From the NCBI RefSeq assembly GCF_043944905.1, contig NZ_JBIMSN010000079.1, forward strand, positions 1 to 64,000: 64,000 bases of DNA, written 5' to 3'. The notes beneath the pieces were generated by a model. The model did no database searches. It saw nothing but the letters and a program-made list of their open reading frames with translations, and was not told the DNA's origin. A program made the translations under genes and the position numbers. Shown here piece by piece: positions 42,505 to 51,889 of the stretch (its first letter is position 1; each line of letters opens with the position of its first letter). Source of the DNA: Antrihabitans spumae (lineage in GTDB: Bacteria; Actinomycetota; Actinomycetes; Mycobacteriales; Mycobacteriaceae).

Positions 42505-45500
42505 GTAGCGAAGCGCAACGTCACCAGTTGGAAAGGCCGAAGGCGCAATGTGATTGCGCCTTCGGCACCAACCGTTACAGGGCCATCGGTGGTCCGCTCC
42601 AGCAGATCGGTGCACTCGACGGAGGAGTAGTCGAATCCCGCGGTGAGCATGGCTTCGGCCTTGCCGCCGCGGGATTCGTACATCCGGACGATCACGTCAC
42701 CGCTGCGATCCTCCGCCAGCTTCACCGCCTCGACGACGACGGCCGGATTCGATACGCGTACAAGCGGTTCCACCGAGGACTCGGTACCGCGAACAGTTCT
42801 GGGCCGCAGATTCATTCGATAGCCTTCCGCGACCGCGTCGGCGATGCTCGCGCCTGGACTTATCGAAACCCGCAGGACGTGGTGCCCTAGATCGGCGGTC
42901 GGATCGGGATAGTGCGGCGCGCGCAACAGCGACAACCGGATCGTCGTCGTCGTTCCGCCGTCGTCGCGGGTGCGTCGCCCGATGTCGTGGCCGTACGTCG
43001 AATCATTGGCCACTGCAACGCCGTAACCCGGTTCGCCGACATGCACCCAGCGGTGCGCGCAGATCTCGAACTTGGCGACGTCCCACGAGGTGTTCGAATG
43101 TGTCGGCCGAAAGACGTGCCCGAACTGCGTTTCCGACGCACTGCGATCGGCGTGGACGTCGACAGGAAATGCCAGCTTGAGCAGCTTCTGGCTTTCCTGC
43201 CAGTCGATGTCGTTGACGATCTCGAGAGCAGCCGATCCCGCGGCCAGCCGGAGTCGTTGCGTGATGCGCGACTTCCCGAACACCCGCTCGACGACAACCT
43301 CGTCGCCGTCGACCGACAGGCTTTCGACAGTTGTCAGATCGGTGACGTTGCGACGGTAGAACTCGTCGATGTCCCAGGCGTCCCACTGATTCGGGATGTC
43401 ACGATGGAGCTGCAGGAGATTGCCTACCGTGCCCGGGGCTATCGCCTCGCGTCCGGTCGCGTAGTCCGTCAGGGACGTGATCAGACCTTTCGTCGAGATC
43501 ACCGCACGAATCACGCCGTTGTCGAGCACGTACCCACGGCGATACTTCTGCGGGACGACCTCGTCGGCCGGCTCAGCGATGCCCGCGCCGAGGCCTGCGA
43601 CGCCGTCGCGATCGAACGGTCCTGCGTTGAAGGTCAATGCCTTTCGGCCGCGGCCGCTGCCCTTGCCGCTCAATGCTGCGAGCGCGGCGGCGATCACCTT
43701 CTCCAGCCGCCCTGCGATGGCCGCGTAGTTGCGTTCGGCGTCGTGGTGCACCCAGGCGATCGAACTGCCGGGCAGGATGTCGTGGAATTGCTGTAGCAGC
43801 ACCAGGTGCCAGATCTCCTCGAGTTCTGCATATGGATACTCGACACCTGCCCGGACGCTCGCCGTAGCAGCCCACAGTTCGGCCTCGCGCAGCAAGTGCT
43901 CGCTACGCCGATTGCCCTGCTTGGTATTCGCCTGTGTCGTATACGTTCCGCGATGAATCTCGAGGTACAGCTCGCCGGACCACACAGGGGGAGTCGGGTA
44001 TTCGGCCTCGGCGCGGCGGAAGAAGTCGATCGGGGTGCCGAGTTCCATTGTCGGAGAACCTTCGAGCGAGCGGACACGCTCGGTGACGGCCAGCATCTCC
44101 CGAGTCGCGCCACCACCGCCGTCGCCGTAGCCGAACGGGATCAGCGAGACGGTGCCGACGCCCTGCTCGCGATAGTTTCTCTGCGCGTGCGCGAGGTCGT
44201 TGGCGTGCAACTCCGAATTGTACTTGTCGACCGGCGGAAAGTGAGTGAAGACTCGGGTGCCGTCGATACCTTCCCAGGCAAAGGTGTGATGCGGCATCCT
44301 GTTGGTCTGGTTCCACGAGATCTTCTGCGTCAGAAAGTAATCGGCGCCGGCCGACTTGACGATCTGCGGCAGCGCAGCGGAGTAGCCGAAGGAGTCGGGC
44401 AGCCACGCTTCGAGTGTGTCGAGTCCGAACTCGTCGAGAAAGAAGCGTTTGCCCGCGACGAACTGGCGCGCCATCGCTTCACCGCCCGGCATGTTCGTAT
44501 CGGCCTCGACCCACATGCTGCCGACCGGAATGAATTGGCCTGCGCGAACTTTGGCCTTGATGCGGGTGAACAGCTCGGGGTAATGCTCCTTGATCCAGGC
44601 GAATTGCTGAGCCGATGAGCAGGCGAAGGTGAAGTCCGGGTAGCGGTCCATCAGGTCGACCATGTTCGAGAACGTTCGTGCACATTTGCGAATCGTCTCG
44701 CGGATCGGCCACAGCCACGCGGAGTCGATGTGCGCGTGGCCGACGGCGATCAGGTTGTGCGCGCTCGCATACGCGGGCTTGGCGAAGGCGTCGGCCAATG
44801 CAGCACGACCCGCTGCGGCTGTTCCCGCGACGTCCTCCGGGTCGACGATGTCGAGCATGCGCTCGAACGCCCGCAGGATTTCGTGCCTGCGCGGCAGATC
44901 GACGGGCAGTGCGTGCATCAGCCCGCCGAGCACGGCGATGTCCTGCTGCAGTTCCCAGACCACCGTGTTGCGCAGTGCGAACTGCACTCGCGCGAGCTTG
45001 TAGATCGGACCGTCGCCCGCAGTCGCCTTGTCGCCCAATGCTGTCGGTCGGAATCCGGAGATCCCGATGTCGGGATTCGCTGCAGCCTCGATGTAGACGT
45101 CGAGTGGCTGACGGTGATCGACAGGCACGTAGGCGTTGTAGGGCGAAATCGCCTTGACGGTGCTGCCGTCGGGTCGAAATACGAGACCTTCGGCGTTGAA
45201 TCCCGGCCCGCCCGTGAAGCCGGGGTCGACGAGCAACTCGGTGGCGAGGCCGCGGGGGAGCCTGCCCCTCGAGTCGAGCCATTCCTTGGGGATCGACCCG
45301 GTTGCGTGGATCCACATCGTTCCCCACGGTTTGCCCCATGCGGTCCCGATGTCGATCGGCGAATACTTCTGCCGCACCGCATCGGCGAACGGAACCGGCT
45401 CGTCGGGGACGGTCCACGCGGTGATCGTCACCGGCGCGAAGGCCTGGTAGACGGCCGGCGTCACACGTTCGTCGTTGAATCGAGCAAGACGTCCTTCGAC

Positions 45501-45521
45501 AAGCTGGCGATTGTCGTGCAT
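42501..45521 (-). CDS. Glycoside hydrolase family 38 α-mannosidase
   Basis: A 1,006-aa GH38 enzyme. Zinc ligands and nucleophile are visible: GHAHIDSAWLWPIRET (His264/Asp266), LPDSFGYSAALPQI (nucleophile Asp376), and the later FHDILPGSS with a His ligand. A long N-terminal region precedes the catalytic barrel and the C-terminal β-domains are complete. It has no signal peptide, so it probably acts in the cytoplasm on mannosides. M. tuberculosis has one such enzyme (Rv0648). The gene overlaps the permease stop by four bases and is 15 bp downstream of ydbT on the same strand. Confidence 0.95.
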   Translation of the reverse strand: MHDNRQLVEGRLARFNDERVTPAVYQAFAPVTITAWTVPDEPVPFADAVRQKYSPIDIGTAWGKPWGTMWIHATGSIPKEWLDSRGRLPRGLATELLVDPGFTGGPGFNAEGLVFRPDGSTVKAISPYNAYVPVDHRQPLDVYIEAAANPDIGISGFRPTALGDKATAGDGPIYKLARVQFALRNTVVWELQQDIAVLGGLMHALPVDLPRRHEILRAFERMLDIVDPEDVAGTAAAGRAALADAFAKPAYASAHNLIAVGHAHIDSAWLWPIRETIRKCARTFSNMVDLMDRYPDFTFACSSAQQFAWIKEHYPELFTRIKAKVRAGQFIPVGSMWVEADTNMPGGEAMARQFVAGKRFFLDEFGLDTLEAWLPDSFGYSAALPQIVKSAGADYFLTQKISWNQTNRMPHHTFAWEGIDGTRVFTHFPPVDKYNSELHANDLAHAQRNYREQGVGTVSLIPFGYGDGGGGATREMLAVTERVRSLEGSPTMELGTPIDFFRRAEAEYPTPPVWSGELYLEIHRGTYTTQANTKQGNRRSEHLLREAELWAATASVRAGVEYPYAELEEIWHLVLLQQFHDILPGSSIAWVHHDAERNYAAIAGRLEKVIAAALAALSGKGSGRGRKALTFNAGPFDRDGVAGLGAGIAEPADEVVPQKYRRGYVLDNGVIRAVISTKGLITSLTDYATGREAIAPGTVGNLLQLHRDIPNQWDAWDIDEFYRRNVTDLTTVESLSVDGDEVVVERVFGKSRITQRLRLAAGSAALEIVNDIDWQESQKLLKLAFPVDVHADRSASETQFGHVFRPTHSNTSWDVAKFEICAHRWVHVGEPGYGVAVANDSTYGHDIGRRTRDDGGTTTTIRLSLLRAPHYPDPTADLGHHVLRVSISPGASIADAVAEGYRMNLRPRTVRGTESSVEPLVRVSNPAVVVEAVKLAEDRSGDVIVRMYESRGGKAEAMLTAGFDYSSVECTDLLERTTDGPVTVGAEGAITLRLRPFQLVTLRFAT

Positions 45522-45536
45522 GGCCCGACCCTAGCT

Positions 45537-47066
45537 TTATCGGTCGGTACGCACCCAGATATCGCCTGCACCGGGCGTGACGGCGTCGACGAGCGCCCAG
45601 GCATCGTCGATCGGCAGGTCGAGGACGTCGTAGTGCCGTTTTCCGGCAGCTGTCGCTGCGACGATCGTTGCCACGCCCGCTCGTCGTTGAAAGAAGCTCT
45701 GCCGAACCGTCCAGCCGATGATTCCCGCAGACTCCAGGCAATCCCGGTCTCGATCGAGCGAACCGCTCTGTGTGACAAGCCAACCGGGCAGTATCGCGTG
45801 CCCGAGGCCGCGGTAACGGTCCCAGGCCAGCCCGAGCGCCGCGACGAATGCAGCGACGACGACGATCCAGACGAACCAGGGGACGTCCCACCCGACGACC
45901 TTGGCGACGAGCAAGCCGACGACCACGGCAACGATCGGCAGCAGGGCTCGGGTGAAACGGCGTCGCATCGCACTCGGTCCGTGCGGGGTCAGGGCAACTG
46001 TGCCCTGAGTGGCGTCGCCGAGCAGATGTGCGAGAACGCGACGAACATGGGCAGCAGGTGCCTGTGGCAATACCAGTGACGATTCCTGCTTCTCCGCGCT
46101 GACGCCTGTCATGATGCCGTCGAGTTTCGCGCCACCCGCGAGGCGCAGCAGCAGAGGCTCTTTCAGTGTCGCGCCGCGCAGCCGAGCCCGATCCAACGAC
46201 GTCTGTCGGGTCTTGAGCAAGCCGTGATTGACATGGAGGACGCGCCCGTCGTCGATGACCTCCAGGCCGCCGTAGGTCAACAGGTAACGGACACAGGCGA
46301 ATACGCTCGCGAGCAACAGGAGTAGAAGCAAGCCGACGATCACCACGAGGACAATTCCGAAACGCGCTCCCGCATCGACACTGTTGGACACGACGCTGGA
46401 GTCGGCGATGCGCTGACCGAGGCCGTACTGGAAGGCGATACCGACCGCCGCGAGGATCGCAACGACGCCGGTCGAGGAAAACGGCGCGTACTTGACCCAA
46501 TTCGGAGAGAAGTGCGCGATTTCTGTTGCGGCGACCGGTGGTTGGGCCTTGTCCAGCGAATCAGCCTCCTGCGGAGCAGGTTTGGTCAGCAGCGCGGCTC
46601 GCAGGCCAGGTACGAGCGAGGCATCGAGGGCGTTGAGCAGAAACTTCTCGTCGCCGCTACCTGCTTGCGTGCCGGTGCCGATCCGCACCACGGACAGCCC
46701 GAGCACCCTGTGCAGCAAGCTCGCCTCGGAATCCACCGAACGGATACGGGTTCGCGGTATCGACAGCAACTTCTTCTGGAACAGGCCGGTACGAAGTTCG
46801 ATGTGCACGGCGCCGATGCGATAAAACGTTGTGAACCAGCGCAATAGGGCGAACAGCACGATCAACGCGAGTGCGACGAGGCTCCACATGTGGTTACCGC
46901 TCTGGGCGCCGATGAAAAACGACGCGAGCAGAACCGGCAGAAACTTCACGGCCTCGTTGACCGGGTGGACGAGCAGCATGCGCTTGTCCAACCGCAGCCA
47001 CGGCTGTTCTTGCTCGGCTGCGATCGCCTCGGATCCCGATGCTTCGTCGGGTACCAGGTCTGTCAT
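45537..47066 (-). CDS. PH-domain (DUF304) membrane protein, YdbT-like
   Basis: A 509-aa membrane protein with three bacterial PH (bPH_2) domains separated by paired hydrophobic segments; one repeat is seen at GAVHIELRTGLFQKKLLSIP, another at GLEVIDDGRVLHVNHGLLKT, a third at LPGWLVTQSGSLDRDRDCLE. YdbT/YdbS pairs are widespread; their role is not fixed, though membrane stress and bacteriocin resistance have been linked to them. The partner ydbS-like gene is at 48737-49234; the pair is separated here by an inserted TetR/NmrA cassette. Confidence 0.88.
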   Translation of the reverse strand: MTDLVPDEASGSEAIAAEQEQPWLRLDKRMLLVHPVNEAVKFLPVLLASFFIGAQSGNHMWSLVALALIVLFALLRWFTTFYRIGAVHIELRTGLFQKKLLSIPRTRIRSVDSEASLLHRVLGLSVVRIGTGTQAGSGDEKFLLNALDASLVPGLRAALLTKPAPQEADSLDKAQPPVAATEIAHFSPNWVKYAPFSSTGVVAILAAVGIAFQYGLGQRIADSSVVSNSVDAGARFGIVLVVIVGLLLLLLLASVFACVRYLLTYGGLEVIDDGRVLHVNHGLLKTRQTSLDRARLRGATLKEPLLLRLAGGAKLDGIMTGVSAEKQESSLVLPQAPAAHVRRVLAHLLGDATQGTVALTPHGPSAMRRRFTRALLPIVAVVVGLLVAKVVGWDVPWFVWIVVVAAFVAALGLAWDRYRGLGHAILPGWLVTQSGSLDRDRDCLESAGIIGWTVRQSFFQRRAGVATIVAATAAGKRHYDVLDLPIDDAWALVDAVTPGAGDIWVRTDR

Positions 47067-47082
47067 ACCTCGAAGCTACCGT

Positions 47083-47847
47083 TCACGCCGACGCTTCGAT
47101 GCCGTCGAGTAGTCGCGCCAGGCCGAATGCATGGGCGCTCGACATGGCGGGACCGGTCGAGGAGTCGAAGCCGCCGGCATTCCAGATCGTGTTCATCGTC
47201 GGGTACCGCTCCGGATCGAAGTATTCCTGCCACAGCCGATCGCGTTCGCCCCACCAGGCGTCGTTCGTCTGGCCGGTTCGACGTTCGAGGTCGGCCGCTT
47301 CGCTTTCGGTGGCCGCCGTTGCCGTGACGAATGCTGTGATCGCGTCCGCCGCGGCGGTCGTATCGCGAGCGCTCAGCTTCAGTCCGACCAGGGTCGAGAG
47401 CACGTACTCGCTGTCCGCGAGCATGCCGGGCCCGATCGGCGGACGGACGGTCGAGATCTGGCCCAGCCACGGATGCAGGTGGTACTGGGCGAGCGTCGCT
47501 TCGGCGTAGAGCTCGATCTGCTGACGCCACGAGGCGGGCCGTGGTTCGCCGGGCGCAGGCAGCGCCTTTGCTACCAGGAGCGCGTCGACCATCAGGTCGA
47601 GCAGTTCGCCCTTCGAGGGCGCGTACGTGTACAACGTCATCGTTCCGACACCGAGGGCAGTGGCGACCCGGTTCATGGACACGGCCGCGAGGCCGTCGGC
47701 GTCGGCGATGGCGATGGCTGTGCCCACAACGTCGTCGACCGTCAGCTTCGGTCTGCGTCCGGCCGCTGGCCGATCGGGAGAGGTCGCATGATGGCGCCAC
47801 AGCAGCGGCAGAATCCGGTCGGGATCGCCGGTACCGCTGTGTTCCAT
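47083..47847 (-). CDS. TetR family regulator of the adjacent oxidoreductase
   Basis: A 254-aa TetR protein of the TetR_C_1 type: helix-turn-helix around residues 35-85 (LTVDDVVGTAIAIADADGLA, MNRVATALGVGTMTLYTYAP), then a long helical domain with HPWLGQISTVRPPIGPGML. It is divergent from an NmrA-like oxidoreductase; two 15-bp palindromes of one type lie between, so it almost certainly represses that gene and itself. ATG 47847 follows GGAAGG. The two genes look like an inserted module between ydbS and ydbT. Confidence 0.9.
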   Translation of the reverse strand: MEHSGTGDPDRILPLLWRHHATSPDRPAAGRRPKLTVDDVVGTAIAIADADGLAAVSMNRVATALGVGTMTLYTYAPSKGELLDLMVDALLVAKALPAPGEPRPASWRQQIELYAEATLAQYHLHPWLGQISTVRPPIGPGMLADSEYVLSTLVGLKLSARDTTAAADAITAFVTATAATESEAADLERRTGQTNDAWWGERDRLWQEYFDPERYPTMNTIWNAGGFDSSTGPAMSSAHAFGLARLLDGIEASA

Positions 47848-47876
47848 CACCACTACCTTCCATGCGAGGACGATTT

Positions 47877-47891
47877 TCGTATACCCTACGA
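47877..47891. promoter_or_regulatory. TetR operator O1
   Basis: tcgtataccctacga: 5-bp perfect arms, the same outline (TCGTAT-n3-ATACGA) as O2, 27 bp centre to centre from it. It lies on the regulator side. Confidence 0.7.
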
Positions 47892-47903
47892 CAAGAACTG
47901 AAT

Positions 47904-47918
47904 TCGTATGGCATACGA
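47904..47918. promoter_or_regulatory. TetR operator O2
   Basis: tcgtatggcatacga: perfect 6-bp arms around a 3-bp centre, ending 2 bp before the AAGGAG ribosome site of the oxidoreductase gene, so binding would block its transcript. Confidence 0.75.
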
Positions 47919-47931
47919 CAAAGGAGTGTCG

Positions 47932-48735
47932 ATGAAAGTGCTGGTCACAGGTGCGACGCGTAACGTCGGCAGGTTGGTCGTCGACGAACTGCTGCGCCTC
48001 GGCGCAACGGACGTACGGGCTCTGACGACAGATCCAGCGAGCGCGGCCCTGCCGGCGGAGGTCGACGTCGTGACCGGATTCGTCGGCCGTCCCGAGACGC
48101 TGGAAGGTGCGCTGAGCGGCGTCGATGTGCTTTACCTCGCGCCGCATCCGCCCACCGTGACGGCAGCAGTCGCGCTTGCGGAACAGGCGGGCGTCAGCCG
48201 CATCGTCGACCTCGCCGGTGCGGTCGGCACAGGATGGGAGCCGATCGAGACGGCGGTCGAGGCGTCCTCGCTGGGGTGGACGCATCTCGAACCCGGCGAA
48301 TTTATGGACAACTACCTGATGTGGTCCGATCAGATCCGAAGGACGGACCGCGTACGCGACGGCTATCCCGCTGCGGCCAATGCCGCTATCGACCTGTCCG
48401 ACATTGCCGCAGTCGCTGCCCGTGCCATCCTCGACGACTCTCACGTCGGCAAGTCCTACGAACTGACCGGACCCGAGTGCTTGCGTCGCGACGAAAAGCT
48501 GGCCGCGATCGCCTCGGCCGTCGGGCGCGAGATCTCCTATTTCGAACTCGATCACGAGGCCGCGGTCGCCGAGTTGGCAGCAGGTATGGGCGAATACGCC
48601 CGCTGGTACGTCGACGGGGTGGCGTCACTGGTCGAGGCACCGCAACTCGCGGTCCAGACCGTCGCTGAGATCACCGGCAGGCCAGGAACGACGTTCGCAG
48701 AATGGGCCGCTGCCAATGTCGCTGCGTTTCGCTGA
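47932..48735 (+). CDS. NmrA-like NAD(P)-binding oxidoreductase
   Basis: A 267-aa atypical short-chain dehydrogenase of the NmrA/QOR2 type: Rossmann motif VTGATRNVGRLVVDEL, strand-end VVTGFVGRPETLEGAL, and HLEPGEFMDNYLMW in place of the classical YxxxK. Members are quinone or aldehyde reductases or redox-sensing regulators. ATG 47932 is chosen for AAGGAG five bases upstream; the earlier ATG at 47908 lies inside operator O2. Repression by the divergent TetR protein, relieved by a reactive substrate, is the expected logic. Confidence 0.88.
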   Translation: MKVLVTGATRNVGRLVVDELLRLGATDVRALTTDPASAALPAEVDVVTGFVGRPETLEGALSGVDVLYLAPHPPTVTAAVALAEQAGVSRIVDLAGAVGTGWEPIETAVEASSLGWTHLEPGEFMDNYLMWSDQIRRTDRVRDGYPAAANAAIDLSDIAAVAARAILDDSHVGKSYELTGPECLRRDEKLAAIASAVGREISYFELDHEAAVAELAAGMGEYARWYVDGVASLVEAPQLAVQTVAEITGRPGTTFAEWAAANVAAFR

Positions 48736-48736
48736 A

Positions 48737-49234
48737 TCAGGTTGCGTCGCTGGTGTTTCTGGCCGCAATCTCGGTGAGCTGCGCGACGGTGCGATCGGCA
48801 ACCTCGTTGTCCAACGCCGTGATCTTGACCGCCCCGGCCGACGATGCGGTCGTAACCGTAACTGTGGCCAAGCCGAGCATCCGATCGATGGGTCCACGCT
48901 CGGTGTCGACGGTCTGGACGCGGGAGATCGGAGCGACGCGGCGCTCCTGCGTGAACCAGCCGGTTCGGGTGTAGACCGCGGTGTCGCTCACCTCCCAGCG
49001 ATGGACGGCATACCGCCACATCGGCACGCCGCCGATGTGAGCAGCAGCAAGGACCACGCTCGCGACGAACACTCCTACGTGGACTGCCGATGTCGCGGTG
49101 CCGTCGATGACCGCCCACACGATCTGAGCGACGAACGGGACGACCCACAGCAGAGCCGCGTTGATCGCCCACAGCGCTTTCGCCTTCGGGCTGGGTCGCC
49201 ACGCGGGGTCGGCCATCGTCACGGTCGGAGTCAT
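48737..49234 (-). CDS. PH-domain (DUF304) membrane protein, YdbS-like
   Basis: A 165-aa protein with two membrane spans and one bPH_2 domain (WRYAVHRWEVSDTAVYTRTG, then WFTQERRVAPISRVQTVDTE and RGPIDRMLGLATVTVTTASS), the usual partner of YdbT. Such pairs are normally adjacent; here 1.65 kb of TetR/NmrA DNA separates them, both PH genes keeping the same strand. The stop lies one base from the oxidoreductase stop. MTPTVTM at 49234 is taken as the start; no clear ribosome site. Confidence 0.85.
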   Translation of the reverse strand: MTPTVTMADPAWRPSPKAKALWAINAALLWVVPFVAQIVWAVIDGTATSAVHVGVFVASVVLAAAHIGGVPMWRYAVHRWEVSDTAVYTRTGWFTQERRVAPISRVQTVDTERGPIDRMLGLATVTVTTASSAGAVKITALDNEVADRTVAQLTEIAARNTSDAT

Positions 49235-49321
49235 GGCGTCACGATCGGAGTCATACAGCCATCGTCCACGATCGTGCGCGGACCTGGGGAACGACCCTCC
49301 CGGTGGCAGGGCAGGTAGGTA

Positions 49322-51889
49322 GTGGCGCATGATCGAACCGTGACCCTGCTGCCGGACCCGATCTTGCCCGCCGCACCCCCGACTGTGCCGACCCCGTCCG
49401 CGATGCGCCGTGCGCTGCGACGGGCAAGGGACGGGGCGACCCTGAACGTCGACGAGGCAGTTGTGCTGCTGCAGGCGCGCGACGCCGATCTGCAGGACCT
49501 CTGTCTGAGTGCCGCGCGGGTCCGTGACGCTGGGCTCGAGGCCGCGGGCCGACCGAAGACGGTCACCTACTCACGCAAGGTGTTCATCCCGCTGACTCGG
49601 CTGTGCCGGGACAAGTGCCACTACTGCACGTTCGTCACCGTTCCCGGCAAACTGCGGGCCGAAGGGCGCGGCGCTTTCCTCGAGCCGGACGAGGTACTCG
49701 AGATCGCTCGCCGCGGTGCCGAGTTGGGTTGCAAGGAAGCGTTGTTCACGCTCGGTGACCGACCTGAGGCGCGGTGGCCGGAAGCGAAGGAATGGCTCGA
49801 CGCCCGTGGCTACGACTCGACACTGGATTACCTGCGCGCCATGTCGATTCGTGTGCTCGAGGAGACCGGCCTACTGCCGCACCTCAATCCGGGCGTGCTG
49901 AGCTGGGAGGAGATCTCCCGACTCAAACCTGTTGCGCCGTCGATGGGGATGATGCTCGAGACGACGTCGACCCGGCTGTTCACCGAAAAAGGTCAGTGCC
50001 ACTACGGAAGCCCTGACAAGGACCCGGCGGTTCGACTCCGAACCCTCACCGACGCAGGGCGTCTGAGTGTGCCGTTCACGACGGGCATCCTTGTCGGAAT
50101 CGGTGGGACGCTGACCGATCGCGCCGAGTCGATCATGGCAATCCGAAAGTCGCACAAGGCGTTCGGGCATGTGCAGGAAGTGATCGTACAGAACTTCCTC
50201 GCCAAGTCTGACACGGTGATGCGGGGTGCACCCGACGCGGGCATCGCAGAGTTCACCGCGACGATCGCCGTTGCGCGGCTACTGCTCGGTCCTGGCATGC
50301 GAATCCAGGCGCCGCCGAACCTCGTCTCCAACACCGAGTGCCTTGCGCTCATCGGTGCAGGAGTCGACGACTGGGGTGGCGTGTCGCCGCTCACGCCCGA
50401 TCATGTGAATCCAGAGCGCCCGTGGCCGAATCTGGACACGCTTGCCGAGATCACCGCCGCGGCCGGCTACACGTTGACCGAACGCACTGCCGCACAACCG
50501 AAGTACGTCCTCGCCGGTCATCCGTGGATAGATCCGCGCATCACCGCACATGTGCAGGCGCTCGCCGATCCGGAGACCGGGCTTGCGAAGCTCGACACCA
50601 AGCCGGTCGGGCTGCCGTGGCAGGAACCGGACGAATCGTGGGAATCGACCGGGCGCACCGACCTGAACGCGTCGATCGATACCGACGGTCGCAACACCGA
50701 AACCCGCAGCGACCTCGGTAGCGCGTTCGGCGACTGGGACACCGTTCGCGAGCAGGTGCTATCGCTGGCGGCTCCCGTCCGCGTCGACACCGATCTCGTT
50801 GCGGCACTTCGCTCGGCGGAGCGAAATCCGGCAGGCTGCACCGACGACGAGTACCTCGCCCTGGCGACGGCCGAGGGTCCGGGGTTGGAAGCTGTTGTCG
50901 CACTTGCTGATGCGCTCCGAAAGGAGGCGGTCGGCGACACCGTCACCTACGTCGTCAACCGAAACATCAACTTCACCAACATTTGCTACACCGGCTGCCG
51001 GTTCTGTGCGTTCGCGCAGCGTAAGGGTGACGCCGACGCTTTCACGCTGTCGATGGACGATGTCGCCGACCGGGCGTGGGAGGCCCACGTCCAAGGTGCG
51101 ACCGAGGTCTGCATGCAGGGTGGTATCGATCCCGAACTGCCCGCCACCGGTTATGCGGATCTGGTTCGCGCGGTGAAGAACCGAGTGCCGTCGATGCACG
51201 TCCACGCCTTCAGCCCGATGGAGATCGTCAACGGCGCGGCACGTGGGGCACAGAGCGTTCGTGACTGGCTCATCGACCTTCGTGAGGCAGGTCTCGACAC
51301 GATTCCCGGCACGGCGGCCGAGATCCTCGACGACGAGGTTCGCTGGATTCTCACCAAGGGCAAACTGCCGACCGCGACCTGGGTCGACGTCGTCACCACC
51401 GCACACCAGGTCGGGCTTCGGTCCAGTTCGACGATGATGTACGGCCACGTCGACAATCCGAAGCACTGGGTCGGACACCTGCGGGTTCTACGCGGAATCC
51501 AGGACAAGACAGGCGGATTCACGGAGTTCGTGCCGCTGCCGTTCGTGCATCAGTCCTCGCCGCTTTATCTTGCGGGTGCTGCCCGACCAGGACCGACCAA
51601 TCGCGATAACCGCGCGGTGCACGCACTAGCTCGAATAATGTTGCACGGCAGCATCGACAACATTCAGGTCAGCTGGGTCAAACTAGGGGTCACCGGCAGT
51701 CGCGTGATGCTCGCGGGCGGTGCCAACGATCTTGGGGGAACTTTGATGGAGGAGACCATCTCTCGGATGGCAGGGTCGGAACACGGTTCGTCGAAATCGG
51801 TCGCCGAGCTGCGCGCGATCGCCGAAGGCATCGACCGTCCGGCTCGGCAGCGCACCACTGCCTACGCGGACAAGGTCCACGTCGCGTGA
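49322..51889 (+). CDS. fbiC: FO synthase FbiC (CofG-CofH fusion, F420 biosynthesis)
   Basis: An 855-aa two-module radical-SAM enzyme making 7,8-didemethyl-8-hydroxy-5-deazariboflavin (FO), the chromophore of coenzyme F420, from tyrosine and the 5-amino-6-ribitylamino-uracil. The CofG half has CRDKCHYC (Cys95, 99, 102); the CofH half has CYTGCRFC (Cys555, 559, 562). The fusion is standard in actinobacteria, whereas archaea use two proteins. GTG 49322; no strong ribosome site. This is the Rv1173 position. The stop overlaps the start of a gene of unknown function (GTGA). Confidence 0.97.
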   Translation: MAHDRTVTLLPDPILPAAPPTVPTPSAMRRALRRARDGATLNVDEAVVLLQARDADLQDLCLSAARVRDAGLEAAGRPKTVTYSRKVFIPLTRLCRDKCHYCTFVTVPGKLRAEGRGAFLEPDEVLEIARRGAELGCKEALFTLGDRPEARWPEAKEWLDARGYDSTLDYLRAMSIRVLEETGLLPHLNPGVLSWEEISRLKPVAPSMGMMLETTSTRLFTEKGQCHYGSPDKDPAVRLRTLTDAGRLSVPFTTGILVGIGGTLTDRAESIMAIRKSHKAFGHVQEVIVQNFLAKSDTVMRGAPDAGIAEFTATIAVARLLLGPGMRIQAPPNLVSNTECLALIGAGVDDWGGVSPLTPDHVNPERPWPNLDTLAEITAAAGYTLTERTAAQPKYVLAGHPWIDPRITAHVQALADPETGLAKLDTKPVGLPWQEPDESWESTGRTDLNASIDTDGRNTETRSDLGSAFGDWDTVREQVLSLAAPVRVDTDLVAALRSAERNPAGCTDDEYLALATAEGPGLEAVVALADALRKEAVGDTVTYVVNRNINFTNICYTGCRFCAFAQRKGDADAFTLSMDDVADRAWEAHVQGATEVCMQGGIDPELPATGYADLVRAVKNRVPSMHVHAFSPMEIVNGAARGAQSVRDWLIDLREAGLDTIPGTAAEILDDEVRWILTKGKLPTATWVDVVTTAHQVGLRSSSTMMYGHVDNPKHWVGHLRVLRGIQDKTGGFTEFVPLPFVHQSSPLYLAGAARPGPTNRDNRAVHALARIMLHGSIDNIQVSWVKLGVTGSRVMLAGGANDLGGTLMEETISRMAGSEHGSSKSVAELRAIAEGIDRPARQRTTAYADKVHVA

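Noticed and set aside
44730..46079. 449-codon open frame antisense to the mannosidase and ydbT
   Set aside because: Crosses the boundary of two real genes on the other strand and has no recognisable domain.
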